Source: Gammaproteobacteria bacterium
GTDB taxonomy: Bacteria; Pseudomonadota; Gammaproteobacteria; Pseudomonadales; Halieaceae
Length of the DNA stretch: 64,000 nt
Assembly: GCA_024742415.1 (NCBI GenBank)
Contig: JANSYN010000007.1
Coordinates: 218,712 to 282,711 of the forward strand
Direction: 5' to 3'
The position numbers were made by a program, and so were the translations under genes. The notes beneath the pieces were generated by a model, which saw only the letters and a program-made list of their open reading frames with translations, did not search any database and was not told the origin of the DNA. Positions 35,927 through 45,426 of the stretch are shown here, in pieces. How positions within the stretch are numbered: the first letter of the stretch is position 1; each line of letters starts with the position of its first letter.

Positions 35927-36706
35927 ATGACCAGACTTAGCCAGCTCAGTCGTTCAATCGCGGGTAGCGTTGCCATCGTCACCGGCGCCGCCAGTGGCAT
36001 GGGGCGTGCCACTGCGCACCTGTTTGCCGATGAAGGCGCCAAAGTGGCTCTAATGGATATCAACGAGGAGGCGCTGGAAAAAGTCGCGGGAGAGATTCGC
36101 TCGGTCGGTGGGGAGGTGCTGGTGCTCGCGGTCGACCTGGCGCAGCGCGAGGCCGTAACTGACGCCGTCGCACAGGTTGCAACCCATTTTGGCGGCATAG
36201 ACATTCTGGTAAACAATGCGGGGTTTGCGTTGCCCACCCTGCTGGACGCCGATAATTTTGAGGAATCCTGGGATACCTCGCTGGCCGTGATGACCACGGC
36301 GCAAGCCTGGGCCGCACGGGCGGCCCTGCCCAGCCTGCGCCAGTCTGCCCACCCGCGTATTGTGAATATTGCGTCAACCGAGGCGCATGGCGCGACGCGC
36401 TTCAATACCGCCTACGTGGTTGCCAAGCATGCGAGTATGGGCCTGACGCGCGCACTGGCGGTGGACCTCGGAAAAGAGGGTATTACGGTCAACTGTGTAT
36501 GCCCGGGCCCCATTCGCACGGGCATCACAGACGGTATTCCCGAGGACGACAAGGCAACCTTTGCCAATCGACGCACCGCGCTGCGCCGCTATGGCGAACC
36601 TGAGGAGGTGGCGCACGCCACGCTGAGCCTGGTGCTCCCGGCGGCCAGCTTTATCACCGGCGCGACCTTGCTCGTCGATGGCGGAGTTACGATTCGTAAT
36701 GCGTGA
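35927..36706 (+). CDS. Short-chain dehydrogenase/reductase
   Basis: 259 residues from ATG 35927. GAASGMG at 20-26, Asp44 in LMDINE (NAD preference), NNAG at 96-99, Ser in NIASTEA near 150, and Tyr163/Lys167 in YVVAK. The C-terminal FITGATLLVDGG is canonical. It resembles FabG/3-hydroxyacyl or hydroxysteroid dehydrogenases; the divergent DUF7064-like gene suggests a catabolic rather than fatty-acid synthetic role, but this is inference. Confidence 0.87.
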   Translation: MTRLSQLSRSIAGSVAIVTGAASGMGRATAHLFADEGAKVALMDINEEALEKVAGEIRSVGGEVLVLAVDLAQREAVTDAVAQVATHFGGIDILVNNAGFALPTLLDADNFEESWDTSLAVMTTAQAWAARAALPSLRQSAHPRIVNIASTEAHGATRFNTAYVVAKHASMGLTRALAVDLGKEGITVNCVCPGPIRTGITDGIPEDDKATFANRRTALRRYGEPEEVAHATLSLVLPAASFITGATLLVDGGVTIRNA

Positions 36707-36724
36707 TGGCATAGCCCCATAAGC

Positions 36725-36756
36725 AAAAACGCCCGCCATCCGAAGAAGGCAGGCGT
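36725..36756 (-). terminator. Terminator of the sigma/anti-sigma operon
   Basis: Read on the minus strand, ACGCCTGCC and GGCGGGCGT form a 9-bp stem (one G-T pair) around a 14-nt-or-less loop and run into TTTTTG. It lies 22 bp downstream of the chrR stop. Convergent transcripts of the SDR gene also end here. Confidence 0.75.
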
Positions 36757-36777
36757 CGAGACTATGGGTGGCGTCGC

Positions 36778-37431
36778 TCAGGCCGTTCGCAACTTCAGGA
36801 ACGGGTTCATCCAGCGGAAACGCCAATCGGTAAACTTCAGGGGCGCATCCAGCACCGCCAGGCAGATGCAGTCTTCTGATTGCAAGGCAGTGGGCGCATG
36901 CACATCACCGGGCTTGCGGAAGATAAAGTCACCTGCATGGTAACTCCCTTCTGCATCGGAAAAGCCGCCTTCCAGAATCAAGGTCATTTCAGAGCCGCGA
37001 TGCGTGTGCTCGGGAATGCGGCCACCAGCGCGAATATGATACAGCGCAAATTCGTGCTGTGGATCGCCAGTGTTGAGGTGGCTGATACGCAACGCTGAGC
37101 CAACGTTCTTCCACGTCAGGTCACTGAAATCGCCGCGCATCAGGCGCTGCAGGATGCCCGGGGTACCGTCTGCGCTGCGCACCTTGCGGTCATACTCCAG
37201 CGGAGACGCCTCATCGAGCCGTGCCAGCACGGCATCCAGCTGGTCTTCACCCACCGGTTCTGGCTGCAGGGATTCCATCAGCGCCGCGCCCAGGTCAGTC
37301 AACTGACTGGTCAGACGGCGGCAGTGGTCACATTGCGTTACGTGTATAGAGACACAGGCGGCCTGAGCAAGCGGAAGCGTGCCGGCGCTGTAGTCAGTGA
37401 GCATATCGAGTTCTGGATGAAATTTAGGCAT
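36778..37431 (-). CDS. chrR: ChrR family zinc anti-sigma factor with cupin domain
   Basis: 217 residues from ATG 37431; the start codon overlaps the sigma gene by 8 bp. The N-terminal zinc anti-sigma part has HPELDM and SIHVTQCDHCRRL (His-x3-Cys-x2-Cys). The C-terminal cupin has RIPEHTHRGSEMTLILEGGF with the metal-binding His and Glu residues. This is the ChrR layout: the N-terminal domain sequesters an ECF sigma factor, and the cupin domain is needed for release by singlet oxygen or related stress. Coupled translation with the sigma gene keeps the two in balance. Confidence 0.9.
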   Translation of the reverse strand: MPKFHPELDMLTDYSAGTLPLAQAACVSIHVTQCDHCRRLTSQLTDLGAALMESLQPEPVGEDQLDAVLARLDEASPLEYDRKVRSADGTPGILQRLMRGDFSDLTWKNVGSALRISHLNTGDPQHEFALYHIRAGGRIPEHTHRGSEMTLILEGGFSDAEGSYHAGDFIFRKPGDVHAPTALQSEDCICLAVLDAPLKFTDWRFRWMNPFLKLRTA

Positions 37432-38044
37432 GGTTTTTTCTATCAAATTGAATCTGTAGTTTTTGCAGGGCCAGGCGCACACGCGACTTGACGGTTCCCA
37501 GGGGAAGATCAAGCTCCGCTGCGACCTCGGAGTGAGACTTGCCTTCCATATACACTTTGGCAAGTATTTGTGCCTGGTCATTGGGCAGTTCGCCCATGAG
37601 CTGGCGGATGCGTTCACCGCTGCGCTTTTGATGCAGCGCCATGAAGGCTTCTTCGGTTTCCACGTTCTCGGCCACGTCGTTGGCAGACAGTGGCGTGTCG
37701 AATTTTTGCAGCCGGCGGTAGAGATCGGTGCGGCAGTTGCGTGCGATGGTGTAAATCCAGGTGCTGGCGGCGGCTTTGTCAGGGTTGAAGCCGCCGGCCT
37801 TTTGCCAGACCTTCAGCATAACTTCTTGAACCAGCTCGTCAGCGTGGTTAGCTGACAGGGTTGAGCCGGACAGCGCAAATGCCTTCATGAGGGGTGCAAA
37901 GTGCCGGAACAGGCGGGTGAACGCCGCTCTGTCCTGATTTTCAGCAATCAGGCGGAGGCAGTCGCTCCACTCGTCGGTGCGGGTGCCGGAGCCGCTGGTG
38001 CCGGCGCCGTCATCCGTGATTTTTTCCACTTGAAGCATGCTCAT
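37424..38044 (-). CDS. rpoE: ECF RNA polymerase sigma factor, ChrR-controlled (RpoE/ECF11 type)
   Basis: 206 residues. Region 2 is DRAAFTRLFRHFAPLMKAFALS through ADELVQEVMLKVWQK and ASTWIYTIARNCRTDLYRR; region 4 is LPNDQAQILAKVYMEGKSHSEVAAELDLPLGTVKSRVRLALQKL. ATG 38044 is the longest start; ATG 38038 would fit the short leader equally well. The pairing with ChrR identifies the group that governs singlet-oxygen responses in Rhodobacter and Caulobacter. The probable autoregulatory promoter lies directly upstream. Confidence 0.9.
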   Translation of the reverse strand: MSMLQVEKITDDGAGTSGSGTRTDEWSDCLRLIAENQDRAAFTRLFRHFAPLMKAFALSGSTLSANHADELVQEVMLKVWQKAGGFNPDKAAASTWIYTIARNCRTDLYRRLQKFDTPLSANDVAENVETEEAFMALHQKRSGERIRQLMGELPNDQAQILAKVYMEGKSHSEVAAELDLPLGTVKSRVRLALQKLQIQFDRKNHA

Positions 38045-38062
38045 GTCCGTGGGGGTTTTGAG

Positions 38063-38091
38063 ATTATACGGCCTGGATCAGGTTTGGATCA
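38063..38091 (-). promoter_or_regulatory. Putative ECF (RpoE/ChrR) autoregulated promoter
   Basis: On the minus strand TGATCC (38091-38086) and TATAAT (38068-38063) are separated by 17 nt, matching the TGATCC-type -35 known for RpoE of Rhodobacter. A second TGATCC lies at 38080-38075. The -10 lies 19 bases before the sigma ATG, giving a very short leader. Confidence 0.7.
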
Positions 38092-38218
38092 CCCCGATTG
38101 AGAGTTTTTCGGGGCGCCAGACCGTCGGCAATGCGGGCAACCGGGAATCGGGTGCTACAGTTCGTTGCCCGGGCCTGCGACGGACCAGTGACCAGTGCAC
38201 GCCAGTGGCGGCCTGAAT

Positions 38219-38248
38219 TGATCCACTCGCCGCGCATGGACGTAGTCT
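38219..38248 (+). promoter_or_regulatory. Weak candidate ECF promoter for the FAD oxidoreductase operon
   Basis: TGATCC occurs at 38219-38224 on the plus strand, about 85 bp upstream of the flavoprotein gene, with TAGTCT 18 nt further on. The -35 is exact for the group but the -10 is poor, so the call rests mainly on the conserved regulon layout. Confidence 0.35.
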
Positions 38249-38307
38249 GGGCATAGGGCATCGCCAGGGTGGGATGCAGGGTCGCAGGCGGGAGGTCGTC
38301 ACACGCA

Positions 38308-39570
38308 ATGAAAATCGCAGTCATCGGTTCAGGGATTTCCGGGCTTTCAGCCGCTCATTACTTGAGTGAAAGGCATGAGGTCAGCGTCTTCGAGGCGCAT
38401 TCCCGAATAGGCGGTCATACCGCGACGGTCGATGTGGAACTCGGCACCAGCCGCTATGCCATCGATACCGGCTTCATCGTCTTCAACGACTGGACCTACC
38501 CCAAGTTCATCGCCCTGCTGGATGAGCTGGGGGTAGCGAGCAAGCCCACATCCATGGGGTTTTCCGTCACCGACCCGGCCACTGGCCTGGAGTATTCGGG
38601 CACCAACCTCGATACGCTGTTCGCCCAGCGGCGAAACCTTGTGTCGCCGGGATTCCTGCGCATGGTGCGCGATATCTTGCGTTTCAATCGTGAGTCTATC
38701 GAACACCTGGAGAGTGGTGCGCTCCCGGAAGACGAGACGCTGGGCCATTACCTGGCCCGGCATGGCTACAGTGAGCAGTTCAAAACGCAGTACCTGGTCG
38801 CCATGGGCGCGGCGATCTGGTCTGCGGACTGCGCGACCATCCTCGATTTCCCGGTGAGCTTTTTCGTGCGCTTCTTCAAGAATCACGGCCTGCTGTCGGT
38901 GAAAAACCGCCCGCAGTGGCGCGTTATCGAGGGCGGCTCGCGTGCCTATCTGCGACCGCTGTGCCAGCGCTTCGCCCAGCGTATCCATACCGACAGCGCG
39001 GTTGAAGGAATACTGCGCCTTCCCCAAGGTGGGGTAGAGGTACGCCTTGCAGGCGGGGCTGCGCTGCGCTTTGATCAGGTGGTGATTGCAACCCATTCCG
39101 ACCAGGCGCTGCGCATGCTGGCAGATCCCTCCGCGGCCGAGCACCAGGTACTGGGTGCCATTCCCTATCAGAAGAACGATGTGGTGCTGCACACCGACGC
39201 AAAAGTACTGCCGAAAAACCGCAAGACCTGGTCCAGTTGGAACTACACGCTGGCTGGCGATAACAAGCCGGCCAAGGTGACCTACAACATGAACATCCTG
39301 CAGGGCATCAATGCCCGCGAAACCTTCTGTGTCACCCTGAACAACTCCGCGGCGATCAACCCGCACAAAGTCCTGGGTCGGTTTGAGTACGATCATCCCG
39401 TGTTTTCTCTGGAGGGCATGGCGGCCCAGCAGCGCTGGGGCGATATCAACGGCGTGATGGATACCTGGTATTGCGGCGCCTACTGGCACAACGGGTTTCA
39501 TGAGGACGGCGTGGCCAGCGCGCTGCGTGTTGTGCAGGCTATCGATGGCAGCGTCAGGAAGGCTGCATGA
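38308..39570 (+). CDS. NAD(P)/FAD-dependent amine-oxidase-like oxidoreductase of the ECF/ChrR regulon
   Basis: 420 residues from ATG 38308, with GGAGG upstream. FAD site IAVIGSGISGLSAAHYL at 3-19, then FEAHSRIGGHT and DTGFIVFNDWTYP. The family is a flavoprotein typically followed by DUF1365 and a cyclopropane-synthase homologue. In Rhodobacter sphaeroides members of this trio are part of the sigma-E regulon and linked to modified (furan) fatty acids. Here the next gene starts inside its stop (4-bp overlap), so the genes are coupled. Confidence 0.88.
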   Translation: MKIAVIGSGISGLSAAHYLSERHEVSVFEAHSRIGGHTATVDVELGTSRYAIDTGFIVFNDWTYPKFIALLDELGVASKPTSMGFSVTDPATGLEYSGTNLDTLFAQRRNLVSPGFLRMVRDILRFNRESIEHLESGALPEDETLGHYLARHGYSEQFKTQYLVAMGAAIWSADCATILDFPVSFFVRFFKNHGLLSVKNRPQWRVIEGGSRAYLRPLCQRFAQRIHTDSAVEGILRLPQGGVEVRLAGGAALRFDQVVIATHSDQALRMLADPSAAEHQVLGAIPYQKNDVVLHTDAKVLPKNRKTWSSWNYTLAGDNKPAKVTYNMNILQGINARETFCVTLNNSAAINPHKVLGRFEYDHPVFSLEGMAAQQRWGDINGVMDTWYCGAYWHNGFHEDGVASALRVVQAIDGSVRKAA

Positions 39571-40313
39571 AGTCGAAGATCTATGAGGGCTTCTTGCGTC
39601 ATCGCCGGCATACGCCGCGCAGCAACAAGTTCACTTACCAGGTGGCCATGTTTTATCTCCGGCTGGATGAAATCGACGAGCTCTGCGCCGCCAGTTGGTT
39701 ATGGTCCTCGCGCCGCAGGGCCCTGGGAGAGTTTCGTCGCAGCGATTTTCTGGGCGATCCGCAGCAACCACTGGAAAGCGCAGTGCGTGGCCGGATTCTG
39801 CAAGAGACCGGGCAGCAACACAGCGGCCCGATCTACCTCCTGGCGAACCTGCGCTGTTTCGGGCTGATTATGAATCCGATCGCCTGCTATTACTGTTTTA
39901 ACGAAGATGAAACGCGGCTGGAGTACATTGTGGCCGAGGTCAACAATACACCGTGGGATGAGCGCCACAGTTATGTGCTGACGGCGCCTGCAGATGCCGA
40001 GATCCTGAAAGTCGAGTTTGACAAGGCATTCCATGTCAGTCCTTTCAATCCCATGGAAATGCGCTATCACTGGTGCAGCAACACGCCACACAAACAACTG
40101 CTGCTGCATCTCGAAAACCGCCAGCAGGGTGAAAGGGTATTTGACGCCACGCTGTCGCTGGCCGGCAGGGAACTGTCGCCAAAGCAGCTGGATCTGGCAG
40201 TACTGCGCTATCCGTTGATGAGCGCAAAGGTTGCGCTGGCCATCTATTGGCAGGCGCTGAAGCTGGCGATCAAGCGGGTGCCGTTTTTTGCGCACCCCGC
40301 GGCGAGTTCCTGA
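39567..40313 (+). CDS. DUF1365 family protein
   Basis: 248 residues, full family length. Landmarks are YEGFLRHRRHTPRSNKFTYQVAMFYLRLDEI, then FGLIMNPIACYYCFNEDE and FHVSPFNPMEMRYHW. DUF1365 always accompanies the FAD oxidoreductase and the CFA-like methyltransferase. Its precise role is not established; it may bind or deliver phospholipid acyl chains. The ATG overlaps the preceding stop by 4 bp. Confidence 0.9.
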   Translation: MKSKIYEGFLRHRRHTPRSNKFTYQVAMFYLRLDEIDELCAASWLWSSRRRALGEFRRSDFLGDPQQPLESAVRGRILQETGQQHSGPIYLLANLRCFGLIMNPIACYYCFNEDETRLEYIVAEVNNTPWDERHSYVLTAPADAEILKVEFDKAFHVSPFNPMEMRYHWCSNTPHKQLLLHLENRQQGERVFDATLSLAGRELSPKQLDLAVLRYPLMSAKVALAIYWQALKLAIKRVPFFAHPAASS

Positions 40314-40397
40314 GTACCTCGGGAACGGAGCGCACCGTGTACACAGGCCCTAGTGGTCAATGAGCCCCATTGGTAAACGAGCCCCCAGGAGTAGGCA

Positions 40398-41651
40398 ATG
40401 AGTAACGTGAGTATCCAAAGCATCCCCTTACCCCAACCGCGCAAGGCAAGAGTGGGGGAGGAGTTGTCACGCAAGGCGATTATTCACCTGTTGGAAAAGA
40501 TTGCGACAGGGTCGTTGATCGTGCACGAGGGTGCCCAGCGCTACCGCTTCGGTGTTCAGGCCGACGGGCAGCCGCATGCGGAAATACACATTCATGACCC
40601 GGCGCTGTTTTCGCAGATGTTGGTGGGAGGGTCCATCGCCGCAGGGGAAACCTACATGCGAGGGTACTGGTCGTCGCCTGACCTCACCCAGGTGACCCGC
40701 CTGTTTTGCGCCAACATGGATGTGCTGGGTGGGTTTGACAGCAGCCAGTCAATATTCGCCAAGCTGGCGCTGCGCTTCGCGCATTTCTTCAACCGCAATA
40801 CATTTACGGGCTCGCGCGACAACATCGCCGCGCACTACGACCTTGGCAATGACTTTTTTGAGCTGTTTCTCGATCCCACGATGATGTACTCCTCGGCTGT
40901 GTTCGCTGACGCGCGCACTTCGCTGGAAGACGCTTCAGTGGCGAAGCTGGATGCGCTGTGCCAGCAACTGGAACTCACCGCGAACGACCACCTGTTGGAG
41001 ATAGGCACCGGCTGGGGCGGCATGGCGATTCATGCGGCGCGCAATTACGGCTGCCGCGTGACAACCACCACGATTTCCAACGAGCAGTACCAGTATGCGC
41101 GCGAGCGTGTGCAGGCCGAGGGCCTGGCGGATCGCGTTACTGTGTTGTGCGAGGATTACCGTTCACTCGGTGGCCAGTATGACAAACTGGTATCCATCGA
41201 GATGATCGAGGCGGTAGGGCATGACTTCTACTCTGAATACTTTCGCAAGTGCTCTTCGCTGCTGCGTAGCAACGGCAAAATGGTGATTCAGGCGATCACC
41301 ATGGCCGATCAGCGCTACGAGCAGGCGCGCGATGACGTTGATTTTATCAAGCGCTATATCTTCCCGGGCGGTTGCCTGCCGTCAATCGCAGTGATTGCCG
41401 ATCACCTGGCCAGGGACACCGATATGCAGATGACTCACCTGCGCGACATTACCCAGGATTACGCGATCACACTGCAGCAATGGCGCGAGCGCTTCATGAC
41501 GCGTCTGGACGAAGTGCGTGAGCAGGGGTTTGGCGACGAATTCATTCGCATGTGGGATTACTACCTGTGTTATTGCGAGGGCGGTTTCCGCGAGCGCGTG
41601 ATCAGTACCGTGCAGCTGGCATTTGCGAAGCCTGGCTACCGGTTTCAGTAG
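40398..41651 (+). CDS. cfa: Cyclopropane-fatty-acyl-phospholipid synthase family methyltransferase
   Basis: 417 residues; CAGGAG lies before the ATG. The SAM motif I is [15 protein letters not shown] near residue 198; [29 protein letters not shown] is the conserved CFA segment, with [14 protein letters not shown] and [13 protein letters not shown] later. It transfers a methyl or methylene group to membrane phospholipid double bonds. In this operon it more likely makes branched or furan-type acyl chains than plain cyclopropanes, by analogy with the Rhodobacter sigma-E regulon. Confidence 0.9.
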   Translation: MSNVSIQSIPLPQPRKARVGEELSRKAIIHLLEKIATGSLIVHEGAQRYRFGVQADGQPHAEIHIHDPALFSQMLVGGSIAAGETYMRGYWSSPDLTQVTRLFCANMDVLGGFDSSQSIFAKLALRFAHFFNRNTFTGSRDNIAAHYDLGNDFFELFLDPTMMYSSAVFADARTSLEDASVAKLDALCQQLELTANDHLLEIGTGWGGMAIHAARNYGCRVTTTTISNEQYQYARERVQAEGLADRVTVLCEDYRSLGGQYDKLVSIEMIEAVGHDFYSEYFRKCSSLLRSNGKMVIQAITMADQRYEQARDDVDFIKRYIFPGGCLPSIAVIADHLARDTDMQMTHLRDITQDYAITLQQWRERFMTRLDEVREQGFGDEFIRMWDYYLCYCEGGFRERVISTVQLAFAKPGYRFQ

Positions 41652-41721
41652 GCAACGGATAGATCTGAAATGTCATCAGGGCCGTATGTACTTCAAACAT
41701 CAGCCGACGAGAACCAGAACT

Positions 41722-42402
41722 ATGGAATCAGCGTTAAGAGAAATGCCAGTCTCCGCGACCGCTCCTGTCTCGCAGGACGCCATCAAGGTGCGCAATGTAT
41801 TGATCGAGCGGGGCCTGGAAACGCCCCTGGTGGAAACCGGTCTGGACAGGGACCAAAAGTTCGAACGCATCCGTGAATCTTTCGCGGATATCGCGCTGAC
41901 CCTCGGGCTGGACCTGACCGATGACAGCCTGCGCGATACACCCAAGCGCATCGCAAAAATGTACGTGGATGAAATTTTCTCCGGCTTGGATTATGCCCAG
42001 TTCCCCACGGCCACGGCCATAGAGAACAAGATGGGCGTAGAAGAAATGGTATTGATCGATGACGTTTCGGTGATCAGTACCTGTGAGCATCACTTTGTGA
42101 CCATCGACGGCGTGGCCCGTGTGGCGTACATTCCGGCGGGCAAGATTATCGGCCTGTCAAAAGTGAATCGCATTGTGCGCTTTTTTGCGCAGCGCCCGCA
42201 GGTGCAGGAGCGGTTGACCCAGCAGGTGCTGGTCGCCCTGCAAACCCTGCTTGAAACCGAAGACGTGGCGGTCACTATGGATGCGGTCCACTACTGTGTG
42301 AAATCGCGCGGCGTGATGGATGCCAACTCCCACACCAAAACAACCGCACTGGGCGGGCAGTTCAAATCCGATGCGCGAACGCGCTCAGAATTCCTGGCTT
42401 GA
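41722..42402 (+). CDS. folE: GTP cyclohydrolase I, type IA
   Basis: 226 residues from ATG 41722; the in-frame start at 41623 overlaps cfa and is unlikely. The zinc and catalytic Cys/His cluster [12 protein letters not shown] (Cys, His, His) and [10 protein letters not shown] (second zinc Cys) are intact, and [20 protein letters not shown] is the usual helix. It converts GTP to dihydroneopterin triphosphate, the first step in folate and tetrahydropterin synthesis. It lies 70 bp after cfa. folE near this stress regulon fits a role for pterins in oxidative stress. Confidence 0.93.
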   Translation: MESALREMPVSATAPVSQDAIKVRNVLIERGLETPLVETGLDRDQKFERIRESFADIALTLGLDLTDDSLRDTPKRIAKMYVDEIFSGLDYAQFPTATAIENKMGVEEMVLIDDVSVISTCEHHFVTIDGVARVAYIPAGKIIGLSKVNRIVRFFAQRPQVQERLTQQVLVALQTLLETEDVAVTMDAVHYCVKSRGVMDANSHTKTTALGGQFKSDARTRSEFLA

Positions 42403-42588
42403 GGGGCGGCAGCAACCGCAAGCCGCACGTGATGCCAGGGCGTGCCCCTTGGATGCGGGGCTCGCTGGCGCACTGGCCCTCCAGTGGCCCGCGTGCGTCG
42501 GGCCTTGCCAGAGGGGCTTCTGTGCTTGCTCGCTCAAGTACAATAGCCCGCCCTGTACGTTTGCCGGTGTCCACGGGGCGCGCTGAGC

Positions 42589-43152
42589 ATGCCTAGGTTA
42601 TCGTTGCCGGCGGCCTTTCCCTCGATGAACGTGCTGTATAACGGCGTCCTGTTCAACATCAGCTGGTTGATCATCGTGACGGGTGAATCGCTGGCCATTG
42701 GTCTGGCGACGATTGCAGTGCACCTCGCACTGCATTTCCGGCTTATGGGTCGCGGGGTGGCGGAGCTGAAGCTGATTGCGGCAATCACCGCGATTGGTCT
42801 TCTGCTTGACCAGGCACTGTTTTTTTCCGGCGTCTTTCTGGTCAATGGCGCCCCGGCAACAGCGCCACTGTGGCTGAGCTGTTTATGGCCCGTGTTCGCC
42901 ACAACCCTTTGTCATGCGTTCTCGGCGTTTTCCACCCGGCTGCTGTTTGCTGCCGCGCTGGGCGCTGTCAGCGGCGCTGGATCCTACATCGTGGGCACTC
43001 GCCTGACAGCGGTGGATTTCGCCTCGGTGTTGTATGGGCCGATGACGCTTGCGGTGTTGTGGGCCATTCTGTTTCCCGCCTATCTCGTGCTTGCGGCGCG
43101 GATGGTGCCTGCGGCGGCCAACAACCCGCAAGCCGAGGCAGGGCATGCTTAG
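42589..43152 (+). CDS. DUF2878 family membrane protein
   Basis: 187 residues, five membrane helices (about 16-45, 60-80, 88-105, 115-135, 145-175), with the family's NISWLIIVTGE and LWPVFATTLCHAF motifs. ATG 42589 is the longest start; ATG 42625 is an alternative. DUF2878 genes recur in these sigma/ChrR-linked lipid clusters, with no known function. The last eight bases overlap the next gene. Confidence 0.8.
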   Translation: MPRLSLPAAFPSMNVLYNGVLFNISWLIIVTGESLAIGLATIAVHLALHFRLMGRGVAELKLIAAITAIGLLLDQALFFSGVFLVNGAPATAPLWLSCLWPVFATTLCHAFSAFSTRLLFAAALGAVSGAGSYIVGTRLTAVDFASVLYGPMTLAVLWAILFPAYLVLAARMVPAAANNPQAEAGHA

Positions 43153-43909
43153 GCAACGGGTTGTGCAGGGGTTGGCGTCTGTGGGTGCGGCGCTGGTGCT
43201 GGCCTTACCGACTGCGGTTGACGCGCTTGCTTCCGCGCCGTCCACGCAGCTTGCTGCGGCTGCGCAGAATGCAACGACTGGCGAGCTGCAGTTCACTACC
43301 TATGTTATCGGTACTGCAGTCGAGCTCGGCACTGGGCAGTTCCTGTACACCGAGGCCCATGCCTGCACGGAGGATGAGAGCGACTGCGTGGTGGAGTACC
43401 ACGACCCCGAGGCACAGTTAATCGCCAGAAAGACCATCGATTTCAGCACCAGCCTCAATGCACCGAACGTCGTGATGAACGACCTGCGCCTTGACACACA
43501 GCTTACGGCGACGCCGCAGCCACAGGAAGACCTCGTGGTCGATGCGGGGTTCGATCACTATGTACGCAGCCAGTGGGACGCGCTGGCTGCAGGCAAGCGC
43601 GTGAAGTTTTCGTTTCAGGTACTCGGTGTGGACACCGTGCTGACGATGCGGGCGTCACAACAAGCAGCGGCGTCTTGTGCGCCCTCGCAGCTGTGCCTGC
43701 TGGTGGAGGTAAATTCCTGGTTGCTGGGCCTTCTGGCCGACCCGATTGAACTTACCTATGACCGCCAGACGCGGCGGCTGCTGGAATTTCGTGGGCTGAG
43801 TAATATCAAGTCCGCGCGCGGCGAATCGCAGCAGGTGGTCATCAGCTACCAATACACCCAGGACGTCCACAACGCCCAGGAAACTCAGGCAGTGCCGACG
43901 GAGCCCTAG
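43145..43909 (+). CDS. Exported protein of unknown function, coupled to DUF2878
   Basis: 254 residues from ATG 43145, which overlaps the DUF2878 stop by 8 bp. A signal peptide (GLASVGAALVLALPTAVDALA) precedes a beta-rich domain: GELQFTTYVIGTAVELGTGQFLYTEAHACTED, then VVEYHDPEAQLIARKTIDFS and LTYDRQTRRLLEFRGLSNI. I do not recognise a named domain. Conserved position after DUF2878 suggests a periplasmic partner in the lipid-stress response. The stop shares a CTAG with the convergent gene. Confidence 0.6.
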   Translation: MLRQRVVQGLASVGAALVLALPTAVDALASAPSTQLAAAAQNATTGELQFTTYVIGTAVELGTGQFLYTEAHACTEDESDCVVEYHDPEAQLIARKTIDFSTSLNAPNVVMNDLRLDTQLTATPQPQEDLVVDAGFDHYVRSQWDALAAGKRVKFSFQVLGVDTVLTMRASQQAAASCAPSQLCLLVEVNSWLLGLLADPIELTYDRQTRRLLEFRGLSNIKSARGESQQVVISYQYTQDVHNAQETQAVPTEP

Positions 43910-45246
43910 GGGTTCCCTGCGTTACGCGTTGCTTTGCCGCGTGCTGCCAGCCAGCGCCGTTGTTGCGACAACACCTGGCGGGTTGCGGCGAACACGCTCA
44001 GCTGCGGCTGTGCGGCGCCCTCGCGACCGAGCTTGTCCAATTGCGCGTAATACCAGAATTGAATGCCAAAGGTGCCGATGGTGCGCAGGGCCTGCGAGCG
44101 ATTCAGAAATCCCAGCCCTTTGGGCCACAGTTGCAGCCCGTCTTCATAGCGCGGTAACGCCTCGGTGCCCGCCAGGAGCTGCCTGGGTGCATCCGTCAGG
44201 ACGCACATCGGGCGACCCAGGCCAATGGCGTCTGCGCTACCTGAGGCAATAGCCTGTTCCATGACAGCGCGGCGCCGAAAGCCTCCGGTAACAAGCAGGG
44301 GGATAGACACTTTCTCTTGCATGGCCAGGGCGAAATCCACGAAGTAGGCCTCGCGCTGTGCCGTGGATTGCCGCGCCGAGGCGCGTGCTGAACGCTCAAT
44401 GGTTTGCTCCTCGGCCTCTTCCATGCCCTCAATGCCCAGGAGTTTGGGCTGTTCGTAGGTGCCGCCGGAAATTTCGATAAGATCAACCCCGGCCTGCTCC
44501 AGCCACTGCACCACCTGCAGGCTGTCTTCAAAGTCAAAGCCGCCCTTTTGAAAGTCTGCACTGTTGAGTTTCACGGCCACAGGGAAGGACGGCCCAACCG
44601 CTTCGCGCACGCTTGCAACGGTATCGAGCAGGGCCCTGGCACGGTTGGCGAGGTCGCCGCCGTACTGATCAGTGCGCAGGTTGGTTCGTGGGCTGAGAAA
44701 CTGTGACAGCAGATAACCGTGTGCAGCGTGCACCTGCACGCCGGTAAAACCGCACTCCTTGAGCGCCAGCGCACATTGCGCGAAACGCTGCACGATGTCT
44801 GTTATCTCGGCTGCGGTAAGGGCAACAGGCTCGCCGAACTGACCGCCTGGCAAACCAACCTTCACCGCCGAGGGCGCCTTGGGATGGGCATTCACCGGCT
44901 TCTGCGTCTGGCGCCCCGCATGGCTGATCTGTCCCCAAAAATGGTTGCCGTTGCGCGTAGCGGCGCTTGCCCAGCGCTTGAGCGCCGCGCGTTGTTGTTC
45001 ATCCGGTACGCTGTCGACGATGACATTGCCAGGCCGCTCCAGATGATCTGCATCGACAATAATATTGCCTGAAAGCAGTACCCCCGCACCGCCGTCACTC
45101 CACAAGCCGTACAGGCGTTCCAGTTCAGCCGTGGGCACGCCGCCAGGGTCAGCCAGGCCCTCGGTCATTGCCGCTTTAACGATGCGGTTGGGCAGGGTGG
45201 CACCGCAGGGCAGTGGCAGTGGTTGTGCAAGCAGGCTGTTGGACAC
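43906..45246 (-). CDS. NADH:flavin oxidoreductase (old yellow enzyme family)
   Basis: 446 residues from GTG 45246; longer in-frame starts add a tail without family match. The FMN TIM barrel is clear: LPNRIVKAAMTEGLAD, FWGQISHAGRQTQK, VQVHAAHGYLLSQFLSPRTNLRTDQYGG, AVKLNSADFQKGG and ALGLGRP-like DAIGLGRPMCVLTD. The HGYLLSQFLSP and N-x-R-x-D-x-YGG motifs place it with the 2,4-dienoyl-CoA-reductase/OYE branch, without the C-terminal iron-sulfur and NAD domains. It reduces activated alkenes. Its stop overlaps that of the convergent exported-protein gene by 4 bp. Confidence 0.88.
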   Translation of the reverse strand: MSNSLLAQPLPLPCGATLPNRIVKAAMTEGLADPGGVPTAELERLYGLWSDGGAGVLLSGNIIVDADHLERPGNVIVDSVPDEQQRAALKRWASAATRNGNHFWGQISHAGRQTQKPVNAHPKAPSAVKVGLPGGQFGEPVALTAAEITDIVQRFAQCALALKECGFTGVQVHAAHGYLLSQFLSPRTNLRTDQYGGDLANRARALLDTVASVREAVGPSFPVAVKLNSADFQKGGFDFEDSLQVVQWLEQAGVDLIEISGGTYEQPKLLGIEGMEEAEEQTIERSARASARQSTAQREAYFVDFALAMQEKVSIPLLVTGGFRRRAVMEQAIASGSADAIGLGRPMCVLTDAPRQLLAGTEALPRYEDGLQLWPKGLGFLNRSQALRTIGTFGIQFWYYAQLDKLGREGAAQPQLSVFAATRQVLSQQRRWLAARGKATRNAGNP

Positions 45247-45426
45247 AGTGATTCCAAAGGTCGGTGGGTGAGGCACGATTATGGCATGCCCGTGTGCCCA
45301 TCCCAATGCTGTGACGGGGTGCTTGCGAGCATGGCGCTGCAGGCTTGACCTTCCCGTTGGCGGAAGGATTAGGCTTTATCCGGTAGCGCGCTGCGCTCGC
45401 TGATTGAGTCTGACCTGGAGGATGTT

